Notes: generated from the sequence alone by a model not told the origin. DNA of 64,000 nt from Streptomyces goshikiensis (GCF_014650555.1 NZ_BMVE01000004.1:248001-312000), one strand, 5' to 3'. Positions 42,629 through 51,828 are shown, counted from the first letter of the stretch. Numbers and translations are program-made.

Positions 42629-43608
42629 TGGCTGTCGAGAAGATGTCGATCGCGAAGGCGCTCAACGAGTCGCTGCGCAAGGCCCTGGAGACGGACCCGA
42701 AGGTCCTGATCATGGGCGAGGACGTCGGCAAGCTGGGCGGTGTCTTCCGCATCACCGACGGTCTGCAGAAGGACTTCGGCGAGGAGCGGGTCATCGACAC
42801 CCCGCTCGCCGAGTCGGGCATCGTCGGCACCGCCATCGGCCTCGCGCTGCGCGGCTACCGGCCGGTCGTGGAGATCCAGTTCGACGGGTTCGTCTTCCCC
42901 GCCTACGACCAGATCGTCACGCAGCTCGCGAAGATGCACGCGCGGGCCCTGGGCAAGATCAAGCTGCCCGTCGTCGTCCGCATCCCGTACGCGGGCGGCA
43001 TCGGCGCGGTGGAGCACCACTCGGAGTCCCCCGAGGCGCTGTTCGCGCACGTCCCGGGCCTCAAGGTGGTCTCGCCCTCGAACGCGAGCGACGCCTACTG
43101 GATGCTCCAGCAGGCGATCCTCAGCGACGACCCGGTGATCTTCTTCGAGCCGAAGCGGCGCTACTGGGACAAGGCCGACGTCGACGTCGAGGCCATCCCG
43201 GACGCGCTGCACGCCTCGCGGGTGGCCCGCGAGGGCGCGGACATCACGCTGGCCGCGTACGGCCCGATGGTGAAGGTCTGCCTGGAGGCGGCGGCCGCCG
43301 CGGCCGAGGAGGGCAAGTCGGTGGAGGTCGTGGACCTGCGCTCGATGTCCCCGATCGACTTCGACGGGCTGCAGGCCTCGGTGGAGAAGACCCGCCGGCT
43401 CGTGGTCGTCCACGAGGCGCCGGTGTTCCTGGGCACGGGCGCGGAGATCGCCGCCCGCATCACGGAGCGGTGCTTCTACCACCTGGAGGCGCCGGTGCTG
43501 CGCGTGGGCGGTTTCCACGCCCCGTACCCGCCGGCCCGCCTGGAGGACGAGTACCTGCCGGGCCTGGACAGGGTGCTCGACGCCGTCGACCGCTCGCTGG
43601 CGTACTGA
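42628..43608 (+). CDS. bkdB1: Branched-chain 2-oxoacid dehydrogenase E1 beta subunit (second copy)
   Basis: E1-beta of 326 residues with IMGEDVGKLGGVFRITDGLQ, DTPLAESGIVGTAIGLALRG, VEHHSESPEALFAHVPGLKV and FFEPKRRYW. Compared with the 23473 copy, the central domains align without large gaps, and the C-terminal GGFHAPYPPARLEDEYLPG replaces GFDIPYPPPMLEKHHLPG. Its ATG overlaps the E1-alpha stop by one base (TGATG). The E2 gene starts 12 bases after its stop. Confidence 0.92.
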   Translation: MAVEKMSIAKALNESLRKALETDPKVLIMGEDVGKLGGVFRITDGLQKDFGEERVIDTPLAESGIVGTAIGLALRGYRPVVEIQFDGFVFPAYDQIVTQLAKMHARALGKIKLPVVVRIPYAGGIGAVEHHSESPEALFAHVPGLKVVSPSNASDAYWMLQQAILSDDPVIFFEPKRRYWDKADVDVEAIPDALHASRVAREGADITLAAYGPMVKVCLEAAAAAAEEGKSVEVVDLRSMSPIDFDGLQASVEKTRRLVVVHEAPVFLGTGAEIAARITERCFYHLEAPVLRVGGFHAPYPPARLEDEYLPGLDRVLDAVDRSLAY

Positions 43609-43620
43609 GGAGCCACGTTC

Positions 43621-45087
43621 ATGACCATCCGCGAATTCAAGATGCCCGACGTGGGCGAGGGCCTCACCGAGGCCGAGATCCTCAAGTGGTTCGTCCAGCC
43701 GGGTGACACCGTCACCGACGGGCAGGTCGTGTGCGAGGTCGAGACGGCGAAGGCGGCCGTCGAGCTGCCGATCCCCTTCGACGGCGTCGTGCACGCGCTG
43801 CTCTTCGAGGAGGGCACCACGGTCGACGTCGGCCAGGTGATCATCTCCGTCCAGACCAGTCCCGCCGGCGAGGAGGCGGCCGCGGCCGAGGTGCCCGCCA
43901 CGGTCGCCGCCGCAGCCCCCGCCGCCGCTCCGGCTCCGGCGCAGGCCGAGGAGCCGGCCGCCGCCGCGCGCCAGCCCGTACTGGTGGGCTACGGCGTCTC
44001 CCAGGCCTCCACGAAGCGCCGTCCGCGCAAGGCGGCCGGTGACGTGGCCGCGCAGAACGGCACGGCGGCCCCGGCCGTCGTTCCCGCGCAGCCCGCGGCC
44101 GCGCAGCTCGTGGCCGCGGCCGCGCAGAACGGCACGGCCGCCCCGGCCGCCGCCGGCGCGGCCCGCGCACTGGCCAAGCCGCCGGTGCGCAAGCTCGCCA
44201 AGGACCTCGGCATCGACCTGGCCACGGTCGTCCCCACCGGGGACGGCGGCGTCGTGACCCGCGAGGACGTGCACGCCGCGGCCGCCGCGGCGATCGCCCC
44301 GCAGGTGGCGGCCCCGGCCGCCGCGGCCCCCGCGCCGGTCCAGGCTCCGGCCGAGGTCGCGCCCCAGGCCGCCCCGGCCCAGACCGGGCGCGAGACCCGC
44401 ATCCCGGTCAAGGGCGTCCGCAAGGTCACCGCGCAGGCCATGGTCGGCTCCGCCTTCACCGCCCCGCACGTCACCGAGTTCATCACCTTCGACGTGACCC
44501 GGACGATGAAGCTGGTCCAGGAGCTCAAGGAGGACCCGGACCTCGCCGGTCTGCGGATCAACCCGCTGCTCCTGATCGCCAAGGCGGTCCTGGTGGCCAT
44601 CCGCCGCAACCCGGACGTCAACGCGTCCTGGGACGAGGCGGCCCAGGAGATCGTGCTCAAGCACTACGTCAACCTGGGCATCGCCGCGGCGACCCCGCGC
44701 GGGCTGATCGTCCCGAACATCAAGGACGCCCACGCCAAGACGCTGCGCGAGCTGTCCGAGTCCCTGTCGGATCTGGTCGCCACCGCCCGCGACGGCAAGA
44801 CCTCCCCGGCGGACATGCAGAACGGCACCCTCACCCTCACCAACGTCGGCGTCTTCGGCGTCGACACCGGTACGCCGATCCTGAACCCGGGCGAGTCCGC
44901 GATCCTGGCGGTCGGAGCGATCAAGCTCCAGCCGTGGGTCCACAAGGGCAAGGTCAAGCCGCGCCAGGTCACCACCCTGGCGCTGTCCTTCGACCACCGT
45001 CTGATCGACGGCGAGCTCGGCTCCCGCTTCCTGGCCGACATCGCGGCCGTCCTGGAGCACCCGCGCCGCCTGGTCACCTGGGCCTAG
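43621..45087 (+). CDS. bkdC1: 2-oxoacid dehydrogenase E2 (second copy)
   Basis: Acyltransferase of 488 residues. It has one lipoyl domain (1-80) with Lys in CEVETAKAAVELP, and a long Ala/Pro/Gln linker (about 80-180) that twice carries AAQNGTAAPA. An E3-binding domain (about 182-220, KPPVRKLAKDLGIDLATVVP) and a catalytic domain follow, the latter ending ALSFDHRLIDGELGSRFLAD with His/Asp catalytic pair. It is longer than the 24483 copy because of the linker. The ribosome site GAGGAGCC precedes ATG 43621. A 17-bp hairpin follows the stop. Confidence 0.93.
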   Translation: MTIREFKMPDVGEGLTEAEILKWFVQPGDTVTDGQVVCEVETAKAAVELPIPFDGVVHALLFEEGTTVDVGQVIISVQTSPAGEEAAAAEVPATVAAAAPAAAPAPAQAEEPAAAARQPVLVGYGVSQASTKRRPRKAAGDVAAQNGTAAPAVVPAQPAAAQLVAAAAQNGTAAPAAAGAARALAKPPVRKLAKDLGIDLATVVPTGDGGVVTREDVHAAAAAAIAPQVAAPAAAAPAPVQAPAEVAPQAAPAQTGRETRIPVKGVRKVTAQAMVGSAFTAPHVTEFITFDVTRTMKLVQELKEDPDLAGLRINPLLLIAKAVLVAIRRNPDVNASWDEAAQEIVLKHYVNLGIAAATPRGLIVPNIKDAHAKTLRELSESLSDLVATARDGKTSPADMQNGTLTLTNVGVFGVDTGTPILNPGESAILAVGAIKLQPWVHKGKVKPRQVTTLALSFDHRLIDGELGSRFLADIAAVLEHPRRLVTWA

Positions 45088-45113
45088 CCCCCGGTACGAC
45101 GGCACGCGCCGCG

Positions 45114-45153
45114 CCGATGGCCGGTCTCCCCCACCCGGGAGGCCGGCCATCGG
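45114..45153 (+). terminator. Terminator after the second bkd operon
   Basis: A 17-base stem (45114-45130 with 45137-45153, a single G-U pair) and loop CCACCC, 27 bases after the E2 stop. It marks the 3' end of the bkdA1B1C1 transcript. Confidence 0.85.
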
Positions 45154-45234
45154 CCGTGAGCGGGACCCGCGCGCACGGCGACGGGCCGGCCAAAACCCCT
45201 GGCCAGGGGGGTTGCCCCGTGTGATCATCAGCGC

Positions 45235-46173
45235 ATGATCTTCCGCTGTGCGGCCGCAGACCCCGCCGACCTCGACCGCGCCCTCGCCTACGAGGGCGAC
45301 GAGCCCGTCGAGGCGCTCACCGCCGAGGCGATCCGCGAGGAACTCGCGGAGAACCGGTTCCGGCCCGAGTGGATCTGGTTCGCCGAGGACGAGGAGGGCG
45401 AGATCCTCGCCCGCGCCCTGTGGTGGGGCCGCGCCGACAGCGAGCGGCCCGTCGCGCTCGACTGCCTCCAGGTCCGCGCCGGCGCCCCGGACCCCGGCGC
45501 GCTCGCCGCCGGGCTGCTCGCCGCCGGGCACGAGGCCTTCGGGACCCTGCCGCTCTACAACGTCTCGCTGCCCGGCGACTGGCGGACCCGCCCCGAGTTC
45601 GCCGCCGCCCTCGCGTGGCGGCAGGAGGCCGCGTACGCGGTGGGCCTGACGCGGGAGATCGAGCGGCTGCGCTACGAGTGGACCCCGGCCGCCGGCACCG
45701 CCGAGCCCACCGGGCGGCTCGTCTTCCGCGAGGCCGGCGACGAGGAGTTCCTCGACGCGTTCGTCCGGCTGTCGCAGGGCAGCCTCGACGTGGCCACGCA
45801 GAACGAACTCCGCTCGATGGACGCGGAGGAACTGGCCCGCGAGGACATGGAGTTCTACCTCGACTGCCCCGGCGAGCGCTCCTGGTGGCGGCTCGCCCAC
45901 CTCCCGGACGGCACCCTCGCCGGTCTGGCGATCCCCTCCGCGACCCCCTACCACCGCAACGTCGGATACCTCGGCGTCGTCCCGGAGCAGCGCGGCAAGG
46001 GCCTGATCGACGAGGTGCTCGCCGAGATCACCCGCTTCCACGCGGCCGCCGGCGCCCAGCGCGTCACCGCGACCACGGACACCGTGAACGCCCCGATGGC
46101 CGCCGCCTTCGACCGCGCGGGCTACGAGGTCACGCAGATCCGCCTGGTCCTGGAACAGCCGTCGCAGGCCTGA
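45235..46173 (+). CDS. GNAT-family N-acetyltransferase, two-domain
   Basis: Cytoplasmic acetyltransferase of 312 residues. The C-terminal half (about 155-312) is the GNAT domain, with the acetyl-CoA loop GYLGVVPEQRGKGLIDEVLA (R/Q-x-x-G-x-G/A type) and ATTDTVNAPMAAAFDRAGYE. The N-terminal half (IFRCAAADPADLDRALAYEG...) looks like a second, degenerate GNAT-like unit without the loop. The acceptor substrate is unknown. ATG 45235 has no Shine-Dalgarno; a weak GATCAT box six bases upstream would fit leaderless initiation. It stands alone between the bkd terminator and gene 46216. Confidence 0.85.
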   Translation: MIFRCAAADPADLDRALAYEGDEPVEALTAEAIREELAENRFRPEWIWFAEDEEGEILARALWWGRADSERPVALDCLQVRAGAPDPGALAAGLLAAGHEAFGTLPLYNVSLPGDWRTRPEFAAALAWRQEAAYAVGLTREIERLRYEWTPAAGTAEPTGRLVFREAGDEEFLDAFVRLSQGSLDVATQNELRSMDAEELAREDMEFYLDCPGERSWWRLAHLPDGTLAGLAIPSATPYHRNVGYLGVVPEQRGKGLIDEVLAEITRFHAAAGAQRVTATTDTVNAPMAAAFDRAGYEVTQIRLVLEQPSQA

Positions 46174-46184
46174 CGCGCGCGCGG

Positions 46185-46190
46185 TAGCCT
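46185..46190 (+). promoter_or_regulatory. -10 box TAGCCT upstream of gene 46216
   Basis: TAGCCT about 25 bases before the TTG start; the short leader would contain GGAGAGAGG, a good ribosome site. Confidence 0.45.
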
Positions 46191-46215
46191 CCTGCCCGGA
46201 GAGAGGGGGCCGGGG

Positions 46216-46986
46216 TTGCCCATCGCCGAGTTGCAGGTGTACTCCGTCGAGGAGGCCGACGTCACGGGCGGGGTGTGCATCGTCCGCGTCATCGGCGGGA
46301 TCGCCCGCGCCGGGCAGGTGTACGTCGCCGGCGGCCTCCGGCTCGGCCTGACCCGGATCGAGATGTGGGGGCGCCCGGCGGAGTTCGTCGACCCCCCGCA
46401 CGCGGCGCGCGCCCACCTCACCGGGCCGATGGTCGCGCTGCTCAGCCGGGGGCAGGTGCTGACGGCCGTACCGCCCGCCGGGCACGCCCTGGAGGACCTG
46501 GAGGCCTGGCTGGCCACCGACCCCCCGCTGCTGGAGGAGCCGCTGCCGCCGGCCCTGCGCAGCCTGGCCGCGGGGCGGATGCAGGACGACGCGCTGCCGG
46601 ACGGGACCCGGCTGCGCTGGGGCCGGGTGGCGCTGGCCGCGACCCGGCGCGGCGCCGCGGCGACCGGCGCGGACCCGCTGGTGCGGGGCGCGGAGCTGGC
46701 CGCCGTACGGGGCTACCTGATCGACCGGTTCGGCCCGGGCCCGGACGCCGGCGGGGACCCGGCCGCGCTGTGCCGGGAGCTGCTGGCCCTGATCGACCTG
46801 ACGCCGGCGCAGGCGGCCGCGGCGGCCCGCACCTGGCGGGACCTGCCGCGGGAGCGCATCCGGCACCTGCGGCGCATCAAGAACCTGCTGCCCTGGATGG
46901 CCCTGGTGCGCCCGCACCTGCCGGACGGCGACGCCCTCGCCCGGGCGGTCGACGCCTGGACGGCCGTCCGCCCGCGGCTTCCGTAG
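46216..46986 (+). CDS. Unknown protein with an EF-Tu domain 2-like N-terminus
   Basis: Protein of 256 residues, TTG start after GGAGAGAGG. Residues about 5-85 read like the second beta-barrel of elongation factor Tu: LQVYSVEEADVTGGVCIVRV, then IGGIARAGQVYVAGG and GPMVALLSRGQVLTAV. These correspond to the VEDVF...GTVVTGRVE, G.I..G..V.I and LLLRG...RGQVL parts of that fold. No GTPase domain is present. The C-terminal 170 residues are Ala/Leu/Arg-rich helices ending RIRHLRRIKNLLPWMALVRP and have no match I know. Function is unknown; an RNA or ribosome link is speculation from the fold. Confidence 0.6.
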   Translation: MPIAELQVYSVEEADVTGGVCIVRVIGGIARAGQVYVAGGLRLGLTRIEMWGRPAEFVDPPHAARAHLTGPMVALLSRGQVLTAVPPAGHALEDLEAWLATDPPLLEEPLPPALRSLAAGRMQDDALPDGTRLRWGRVALAATRRGAAATGADPLVRGAELAAVRGYLIDRFGPGPDAGGDPAALCRELLALIDLTPAQAAAAARTWRDLPRERIRHLRRIKNLLPWMALVRPHLPDGDALARAVDAWTAVRPRLP

Positions 46987-46996
46987 CCCGTAGCCC

Positions 46997-47413
46997 CTAG
47001 CCCGCCTTCGCCGCGTTGCCGAGCACCTTGTCCGGGGTGATGCGCACGATCACCCGGACGTTCTCCGCCGGGGCGTTCGCGTACTCCTCGCCGCCGCCCG
47101 GGCCCAGGTACTTCTCGGCGATGCGGACGGTGACCGCCCGGCCGGCGTCCTCGGTCAGGGTGGCGGTGCCGCGGATCTCCACGTAGAGGAAGGGGTTGGC
47201 CAGGTCGAAGACGGTCAGGCCGGCCCGCCCGTCCCGCAGGAGGTTGAGCTCCTTGCGGCGGCCGCGCTCGGTGGACACCAACAGGTCGGTGCCCTCGCGG
47301 ATCACCCAGACCACCGAACTCTGCGGCCCGCCGTCGGGGTTGAGGGTGGTGAGGACCGCCGGGTGCGGGGCGTCCAGGAGCTTGCGCACGGTGTCGTTCA
47401 TCTCAACAGTCAT
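46997..47413 (-). CDS. PPOX-class F420/flavin-dependent oxidoreductase
   Basis: Split-barrel protein of 138 residues. TVRKLLDAPHPAVLTTLNPD, GGPQSSVVWVIREGTDLLVS and RKELNLLRDGRAGLTVFDL match the PPOX (TIGR-type F420-dependent) family, common and multiplied in actinobacteria. Such enzymes reduce small organic molecules using F420H2; the substrate is not predictable. ATG 47413 is supported by a leaderless -10 box; ATG 47401 is the alternative. It converges with gene 46216, ten bases away. Confidence 0.88.
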   Translation of the reverse strand: MTVEMNDTVRKLLDAPHPAVLTTLNPDGGPQSSVVWVIREGTDLLVSTERGRRKELNLLRDGRAGLTVFDLANPFLYVEIRGTATLTEDAGRAVTVRIAEKYLGPGGGEEYANAPAENVRVIVRITPDKVLGNAAKAG

Positions 47414-47420
47414 GAGCAGC

Positions 47421-47426
47421 AGGCTA
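47421..47426 (-). promoter_or_regulatory. -10 box TAGCCT of leaderless gene 47413
   Basis: On the minus strand TAGCCT, seven bases (GCTGCTC), then ATG 47413. Confidence 0.6.
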
Positions 47427-47498
47427 GTTGTCCCGCACGGCCGGTACCGGTCCTTTCCGGTGCCGGATCCGACTACGCGAGGTCCGGGGGAGAGTTCG

Positions 47499-48728
47499 TC
47501 AGGTCCGCGACCACGGGAGGTTCAGCCACGGGCTGCCGGGGTCGCTCGTCAGCTCCCGGTGCACGGTGACCATGTCCCCGTACCAGTGCCCGAACTCCTC
47601 CTCGTCGAAGTGCAGGCAGCGCCCCAGGACGAACCCGGCGGACAGGTCCTCCCAGGACCGGTACGCCAGCCGGCAGGCCTCTCCGGCGCGGACCACGGCG
47701 TCCTCGGTCTCCGCGATCGTCCCGAACCGGGCGCCGAGCCCCCAGCGGGCCATCTGCGAGGCCCGCCCGTAGTCCCAGGCCTCCACGGAGCGCACGAACC
47801 GGCCCTCGCCGAGCAGTCCGTCGGCCCGGAACCGCTGCTCGTAGCGGGCGATCCGGCCGATCAGCCGCCGTACGCCCGCGATCTCCCCCTCCACCTCGGC
47901 GGCGGGCCGGGGCGCGGCCGTCGTGACGCCCTCGGGGGTGAGCCGCGGTTCGGCGGCCCTGCGGGCGCCGGCGCGCAGGCTGTACTCGGCCGCGTGGCGC
48001 CAGTGCTCCGTGTCCACCGCGCCCGCGAAGTCCTGGGCGAGGGAGCGGCGCACGCGCAGCGCGTACTCCCAGACGGGGCTGACCATCTCGGCGCCGAGCA
48101 GCTGACGGGTGGTGGACAGCCAGTCCTCGCGGGTGGTGACGCCCCACCACTTGTCGAGCTTCTCGCGCTCCCTCGTGTAGCCGTCGCCGTGGTAGGCGAG
48201 GGAGTTCCAGAACATCCCGTTCCGGACGGAGAGGTGCGCGCCGCAGGCCAGCCCGAAGGCGACGGGGCCGTGCAGGGGGCCGCCGACGTGGAGGGCGTGC
48301 ACCTTGTCCGTCTCCAGGCCGGCGTAGCGCGGCTTGTTGCGGTAGTGGGCGTCCCAGGTGGCGCGGTGGGCGGGGGAGGCGGGCAGGAACACCTCGAAGG
48401 GGGTCCCGGGATTGACGGCCAGGTACGCCGCGCCGTCGGCCGGGACGTGGTCGGCGAACCAGGCCAGGTCCTGGCGCTCGAAGACCAGCTCGGGCGTGGG
48501 GACGGGCAGCATCCCGGCGGTGAACACGGCGTACGCCCGGGCGCGGACCTGCGGGAAGTAGGCGGGCTCCAGGCGCAGCCGGGTGGGGTGCGCGTCCTGG
48601 TAGGCGCGGGACTGCGGGACGAACAGCTCGGCGAGCGCGAGGGCGTCGAGGAAGGCGGGCCAGTTCCCCGCCGCCCTGGCATCGTCCAGCTGTCGTTCTA
48701 TGGCGCTCGGCGCGGTCCAGGTCCCCAT
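47499..48728 (-). CDS. SseB-like plus DUF1266 domain protein
   Basis: Cytoplasmic protein of 409 residues. Residues 5-135 resemble the SseB N-terminal domain (AIERQLDDARAAGNWPAFLD, ALALAELFVPQ, FPVFTAGM-like AYAVFTAGMLPVP). Residues about 190-400 match DUF1266, with NSLAYHGDGYTRERE, WWGVTTREDWLSTTRQLLG and RSVEAWDYGRASQMARWGLG. Both domains are of unknown function and often occur in actinobacterial proteins linked to secretion or toxin-immunity loci, but nothing of that kind adjoins here. The ATG is leaderless. Confidence 0.8.
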   Translation of the reverse strand: MGTWTAPSAIERQLDDARAAGNWPAFLDALALAELFVPQSRAYQDAHPTRLRLEPAYFPQVRARAYAVFTAGMLPVPTPELVFERQDLAWFADHVPADGAAYLAVNPGTPFEVFLPASPAHRATWDAHYRNKPRYAGLETDKVHALHVGGPLHGPVAFGLACGAHLSVRNGMFWNSLAYHGDGYTREREKLDKWWGVTTREDWLSTTRQLLGAEMVSPVWEYALRVRRSLAQDFAGAVDTEHWRHAAEYSLRAGARRAAEPRLTPEGVTTAAPRPAAEVEGEIAGVRRLIGRIARYEQRFRADGLLGEGRFVRSVEAWDYGRASQMARWGLGARFGTIAETEDAVVRAGEACRLAYRSWEDLSAGFVLGRCLHFDEEEFGHWYGDMVTVHRELTSDPGSPWLNLPWSRT

Positions 48729-48734
48729 GCGGAA

Positions 48735-48740
48735 ACCCTA
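48735..48740 (-). promoter_or_regulatory. -10 box TAGGGT of leaderless gene 48728
   Basis: On the minus strand TAGGGT, six bases (TTCCGC), then ATG 48728. Confidence 0.65.
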
Positions 48741-48860
48741 GCCGGGGCCCTCGGGCGGGTGTCCGGCCCCCGCGTCCGGCCCCCGCGTACGGCCGGGCGC
48801 CCGGCCGGGGGAAGGTCCGGCCGGGCGCCCCGGTGCGTACTGAGCGGCGTGCGGGCGGCG

Positions 48861-49622
48861 TTACGCGGTGACGCCGCCGTCGGCGACCAGGTCGTGGCCG
48901 ACGACGAAGCCCGCCTCCTCCGAGGCCAGCCACAGCACCGCGGCGACGACCTCGTCGGTGCTGCCGACGCGGCCGAGCGGGACGACGCCGGCGAGGCGCT
49001 CGGCGCGGGCGGCCTCGTCCTCGCCCGGGCGGAAGGACATCGTGGTGTCGGTGGCGCCCGGGCTCACCGAGTTGATGCGGATGCCGTCCTTGATGTGGTC
49101 GAGGGCGGCGATGCGGGTCAGCGTGCTGACGGCGGCCTTGGAGGTGGCGTAGGCGGCCAGGCCCGGACGGCGGCCGTGGTACCCGATGTTGGAGGAGGTG
49201 TTGACGATGACGCCGCCGCCGTTGGCCCGCATGTGGACGATCTCCTGCTGCATCGCGTGGAGCGTGCCGTTCAGGTTCACGTCGAAGGTCTTCTTCCAGG
49301 TGTCCAGGTCGATGTCGCCGACCGGGCTGGGCTTGGTGAAGATGCCGGCGTTGTTGTGCGCGATGTGCAGCGCGCCGTGCTCGCGCACCACCGTCTCGAC
49401 CAGGGCGGCCATGTCCTCGGGCTTGCTGACGTCGGCGGTGACGGCGCTCGCCTTGCCGCCCTCCTCCTCGATGAGCCGGACGGTCTCGGCGATCGACTCG
49501 GGGCGGACCCCGGAGGCCACGACGGTGGCACCCTCACGGGCGAAGGCCAGGGCGCTGGCCCGGCCGATGCCCGCGCCGGCGCCGGTGACCAGTACGACCT
49601 TGTCCGCGAAACGGTTCGTCAT
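48861..49622 (-). CDS. SDR-family oxidoreductase
   Basis: Classical short-chain dehydrogenase of 253 residues. The nucleotide-binding TGAGAGIGRA is near the N-terminus, with Gly/Val residues and no basic residue pattern that would force NADP. NNAG is present as HNNAGIF. The catalytic Ser lies in NTSSNIGYHG and the Tyr/Lys pair in YATSKAA. It ends with GHDLVADGG. The substrate is unknown; the family includes glucose and secondary-alcohol dehydrogenases. ATG 49622 has GAGGAG nine bases upstream. It is divergent from the protease gene at 49919. Confidence 0.93.
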   Translation of the reverse strand: MTNRFADKVVLVTGAGAGIGRASALAFAREGATVVASGVRPESIAETVRLIEEEGGKASAVTADVSKPEDMAALVETVVREHGALHIAHNNAGIFTKPSPVGDIDLDTWKKTFDVNLNGTLHAMQQEIVHMRANGGGVIVNTSSNIGYHGRRPGLAAYATSKAAVSTLTRIAALDHIKDGIRINSVSPGATDTTMSFRPGEDEAARAERLAGVVPLGRVGSTDEVVAAVLWLASEEAGFVVGHDLVADGGVTA

Positions 49623-49918
49623 GTCGGGAACTCCTCAATCAATCGAATGGTGTGGCGGTGTGGGGGGCTGGAGCGGTGCGCAGGTGGAGCGACCGGCCGT
49701 CCCGCTCCCGTCCCCGGAGCCTCACACGGCGTCCCGGCCCGCCGCGAAGCCCGCCGGGGGACTTCGTCAGAGCCGGGAGACTTCGTCAGGTACGGGGGCG
49801 GCCGTACGACCCCCGTGCCACCGCGCGACCGCCCGGACCCCCTTGACGGGCCCCGGCGGCAGGTGGACGCTCCCGGATCTCGCTCGCATCCGTACGGGCG
49901 ATCGCGCATGGGGGGCCA

Positions 49919-51808
49919 ATGCCACAGGAGTACGTCCGGACGGCGGGGGAGCTGCGGGCACGGCTCGCGCGGCAGCGGGCGAGGTGGTCGGTCAGCGAGC
50001 ACCTCGCGGACGACGACCCCCTGCCGCGCCCCTCGCTGGGCCTGGAGCCGGGGGCGAACCTGACGGAGGCGAGCGAGGTGGGGCCGGTCGACCTGCGGGG
50101 GCTGATCGGGCGGCCCAGCGGCAATCCGCACCTCACCCGGCGCAGGGCGGCGCACGGGCTGCTGCCCGCCGCCGAGGGGGTGGCGGGGACGGCGCGGCCG
50201 GCCGCCGTGGACTGGCGCGCCCGCTGGGGCTGGCCCTGGATCACCAAGGTGAAGGACCAGAACCCTTGCGGCTCCTGCTGGGCGTTCGGGGCGGCCGGCC
50301 TCGTGGAGTCGATGGCCCGCATCGAGCACGACGTCTGGGCGCGGCGCTCCGAGGGCGACGTCCACGACGGCCTGCGGTTCAGCTGCGGCCAGGGCAGCAA
50401 CCCCGAGACGGCGCTGGACTGGATCCAGGCCAACGGCGGTCTCGCCGACCCGGACTGCTGGCCCTACGGCACGCCGCCCGAGGGGCTGCCCGCCGACCGG
50501 CGCGACGCCTGGCGCGCGGAGTACACGCCGAGCTGGGACCGGTCCGGGCGGACCGTCCGGATCACCGAGTACGTCCGGCTGGGCGACGTGGAGCAGCAGA
50601 AGGTGTGGCTGGACACCGTCGGTCCGCTGACCGCCTGCTTCGACGTCTACGACGACTTCTTCGCCCTGGGCTCCGGGGTCTACCACCGGACCGACGACCG
50701 GCTCGCGGGCGGCCACTGCGTGCTGGTCGTCGGCTACGACGACGCCGCGGGCTGCTGGCTGTTCAAGAACTCCTGGGGGACGGGCTACCACGTCGGCGGC
50801 TTCGGCCGGATCGGGTACGGCGAGGTCAACATCGACCACTGGGCCAAGTGCGGTCTGCGCGGCACCAACATCGACCCGTGGACCAAGCGCAGGCTGCACG
50901 CGGGCAGCGTCTACGAGAGCGGCAACGGCCGCGCCCACCGCAACTTCGAGATGTCCGCGACGGCCGGCGGGGGCCGGCTGCGGCACTGGTGGCGCGAGGG
51001 CGACGCGCCCTTCGCGTGGGCCCGCGCGGCCACCTACGCGACCGACGCGTCCGGGCAGCCGGCCTTCACCGGGAGCACGTACAACCGGAACATGGAGTCC
51101 CTGCACGTGACCACGGACGGGCGGCTGCGGCACTGGTACTACGAGCAGTCCGGCGGTGCCTGGCGCGACGGCGGGGTCTTCGGCCCCGGGGACGCGGCGA
51201 TCGGCTCGACCCCGGCGTTCATCCAGAGCGACTACGGCAAGCCGGGCAACTTCGAGGTGGTCGTCCGGACCGCCGACGGCCGGCTGAACCACTGGTGGCG
51301 GATCAACGGCGCCCCCTGGACCTGGAACGACGGCGGCCGGTTCGGGTCCGGCATCGCCCACTACGGGCCCGCGCTCGTCCAGACCCGCTCCCGCCACCTC
51401 GACCTCGTCGCCACCCGCACGGACGGGCGGATGCAGCTGTGGTGGCGGGACGACCCGAACGGCTTCGCCTGGCGCGCCGGGGAGGTCTTCGGCAGCGGGA
51501 TCACCTCGGCGCCCTGCCTGATCGAGGGGCAGTACGGGGCCGTGGACGAGGACACCGCCGGGAACTACGAGCTGTGCGCGGTCGCCGGCGGCGGGCGGAT
51601 CGAGCACTGGTGGCGCGGGAACGCGGGCGGCTCGCCCTGGCGGCGGAGCGCGGTCTTCGGGCACGACGCGCTCGCCGTCGCCGGGATGCTCCAGGGCAGC
51701 TTCGGGTTCAACCTGGAGGTCATCGTCCTGCGCACGGACCGCCGCCTCCAGCACTGGTGGCGCGACGGCGAGGGCTGGCACGAGGGGCCGGTGATCGGCC
51801 CCGCCTGA
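49919..51808 (+). CDS. Papain-like (C1) cysteine protease with beta-propeller-like repeats
   Basis: Protein of 629 residues. The C1 peptidase domain (about 90-305) has the complete catalytic set: oxyanion Gln114 and nucleophile Cys120 in DQNPCGSCWAF, His266 in GGHCVLVVGYDD and Asn284 in LFKNSWGTGY. The C-terminal half has six copies of a roughly 45-residue repeat with the core GRLxHWWR (GGRLRHWWRE, DGRLRHWYYE, DGRLNHWWRI, DGRMQLWWRD, GGRIEHWWRG, DRRLQHWWRD), as in lectin-like beta-propellers. No signal peptide is visible, so it may stay inside or leave by another route. A chagasin-like inhibitor gene follows 20 bases later. Confidence 0.88.
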   Translation: MPQEYVRTAGELRARLARQRARWSVSEHLADDDPLPRPSLGLEPGANLTEASEVGPVDLRGLIGRPSGNPHLTRRRAAHGLLPAAEGVAGTARPAAVDWRARWGWPWITKVKDQNPCGSCWAFGAAGLVESMARIEHDVWARRSEGDVHDGLRFSCGQGSNPETALDWIQANGGLADPDCWPYGTPPEGLPADRRDAWRAEYTPSWDRSGRTVRITEYVRLGDVEQQKVWLDTVGPLTACFDVYDDFFALGSGVYHRTDDRLAGGHCVLVVGYDDAAGCWLFKNSWGTGYHVGGFGRIGYGEVNIDHWAKCGLRGTNIDPWTKRRLHAGSVYESGNGRAHRNFEMSATAGGGRLRHWWREGDAPFAWARAATYATDASGQPAFTGSTYNRNMESLHVTTDGRLRHWYYEQSGGAWRDGGVFGPGDAAIGSTPAFIQSDYGKPGNFEVVVRTADGRLNHWWRINGAPWTWNDGGRFGSGIAHYGPALVQTRSRHLDLVATRTDGRMQLWWRDDPNGFAWRAGEVFGSGITSAPCLIEGQYGAVDEDTAGNYELCAVAGGGRIEHWWRGNAGGSPWRRSAVFGHDALAVAGMLQGSFGFNLEVIVLRTDRRLQHWWRDGEGWHEGPVIGPA

Positions 51809-51828
51809 GGAGGGAAGGGGCCGTACGG

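Noticed and set aside
45222..45228. Leaderless -10 box for the acetyltransferase
   Set aside because: The box GATCAT is a poor match to TAnnnT, so I mention it in the gene entry only.
42622..46917. 1431-residue minus-strand open frame
   Set aside because: Runs opposite the bkd operon, the acetyltransferase and gene 46216; composition is that of an antisense shadow.
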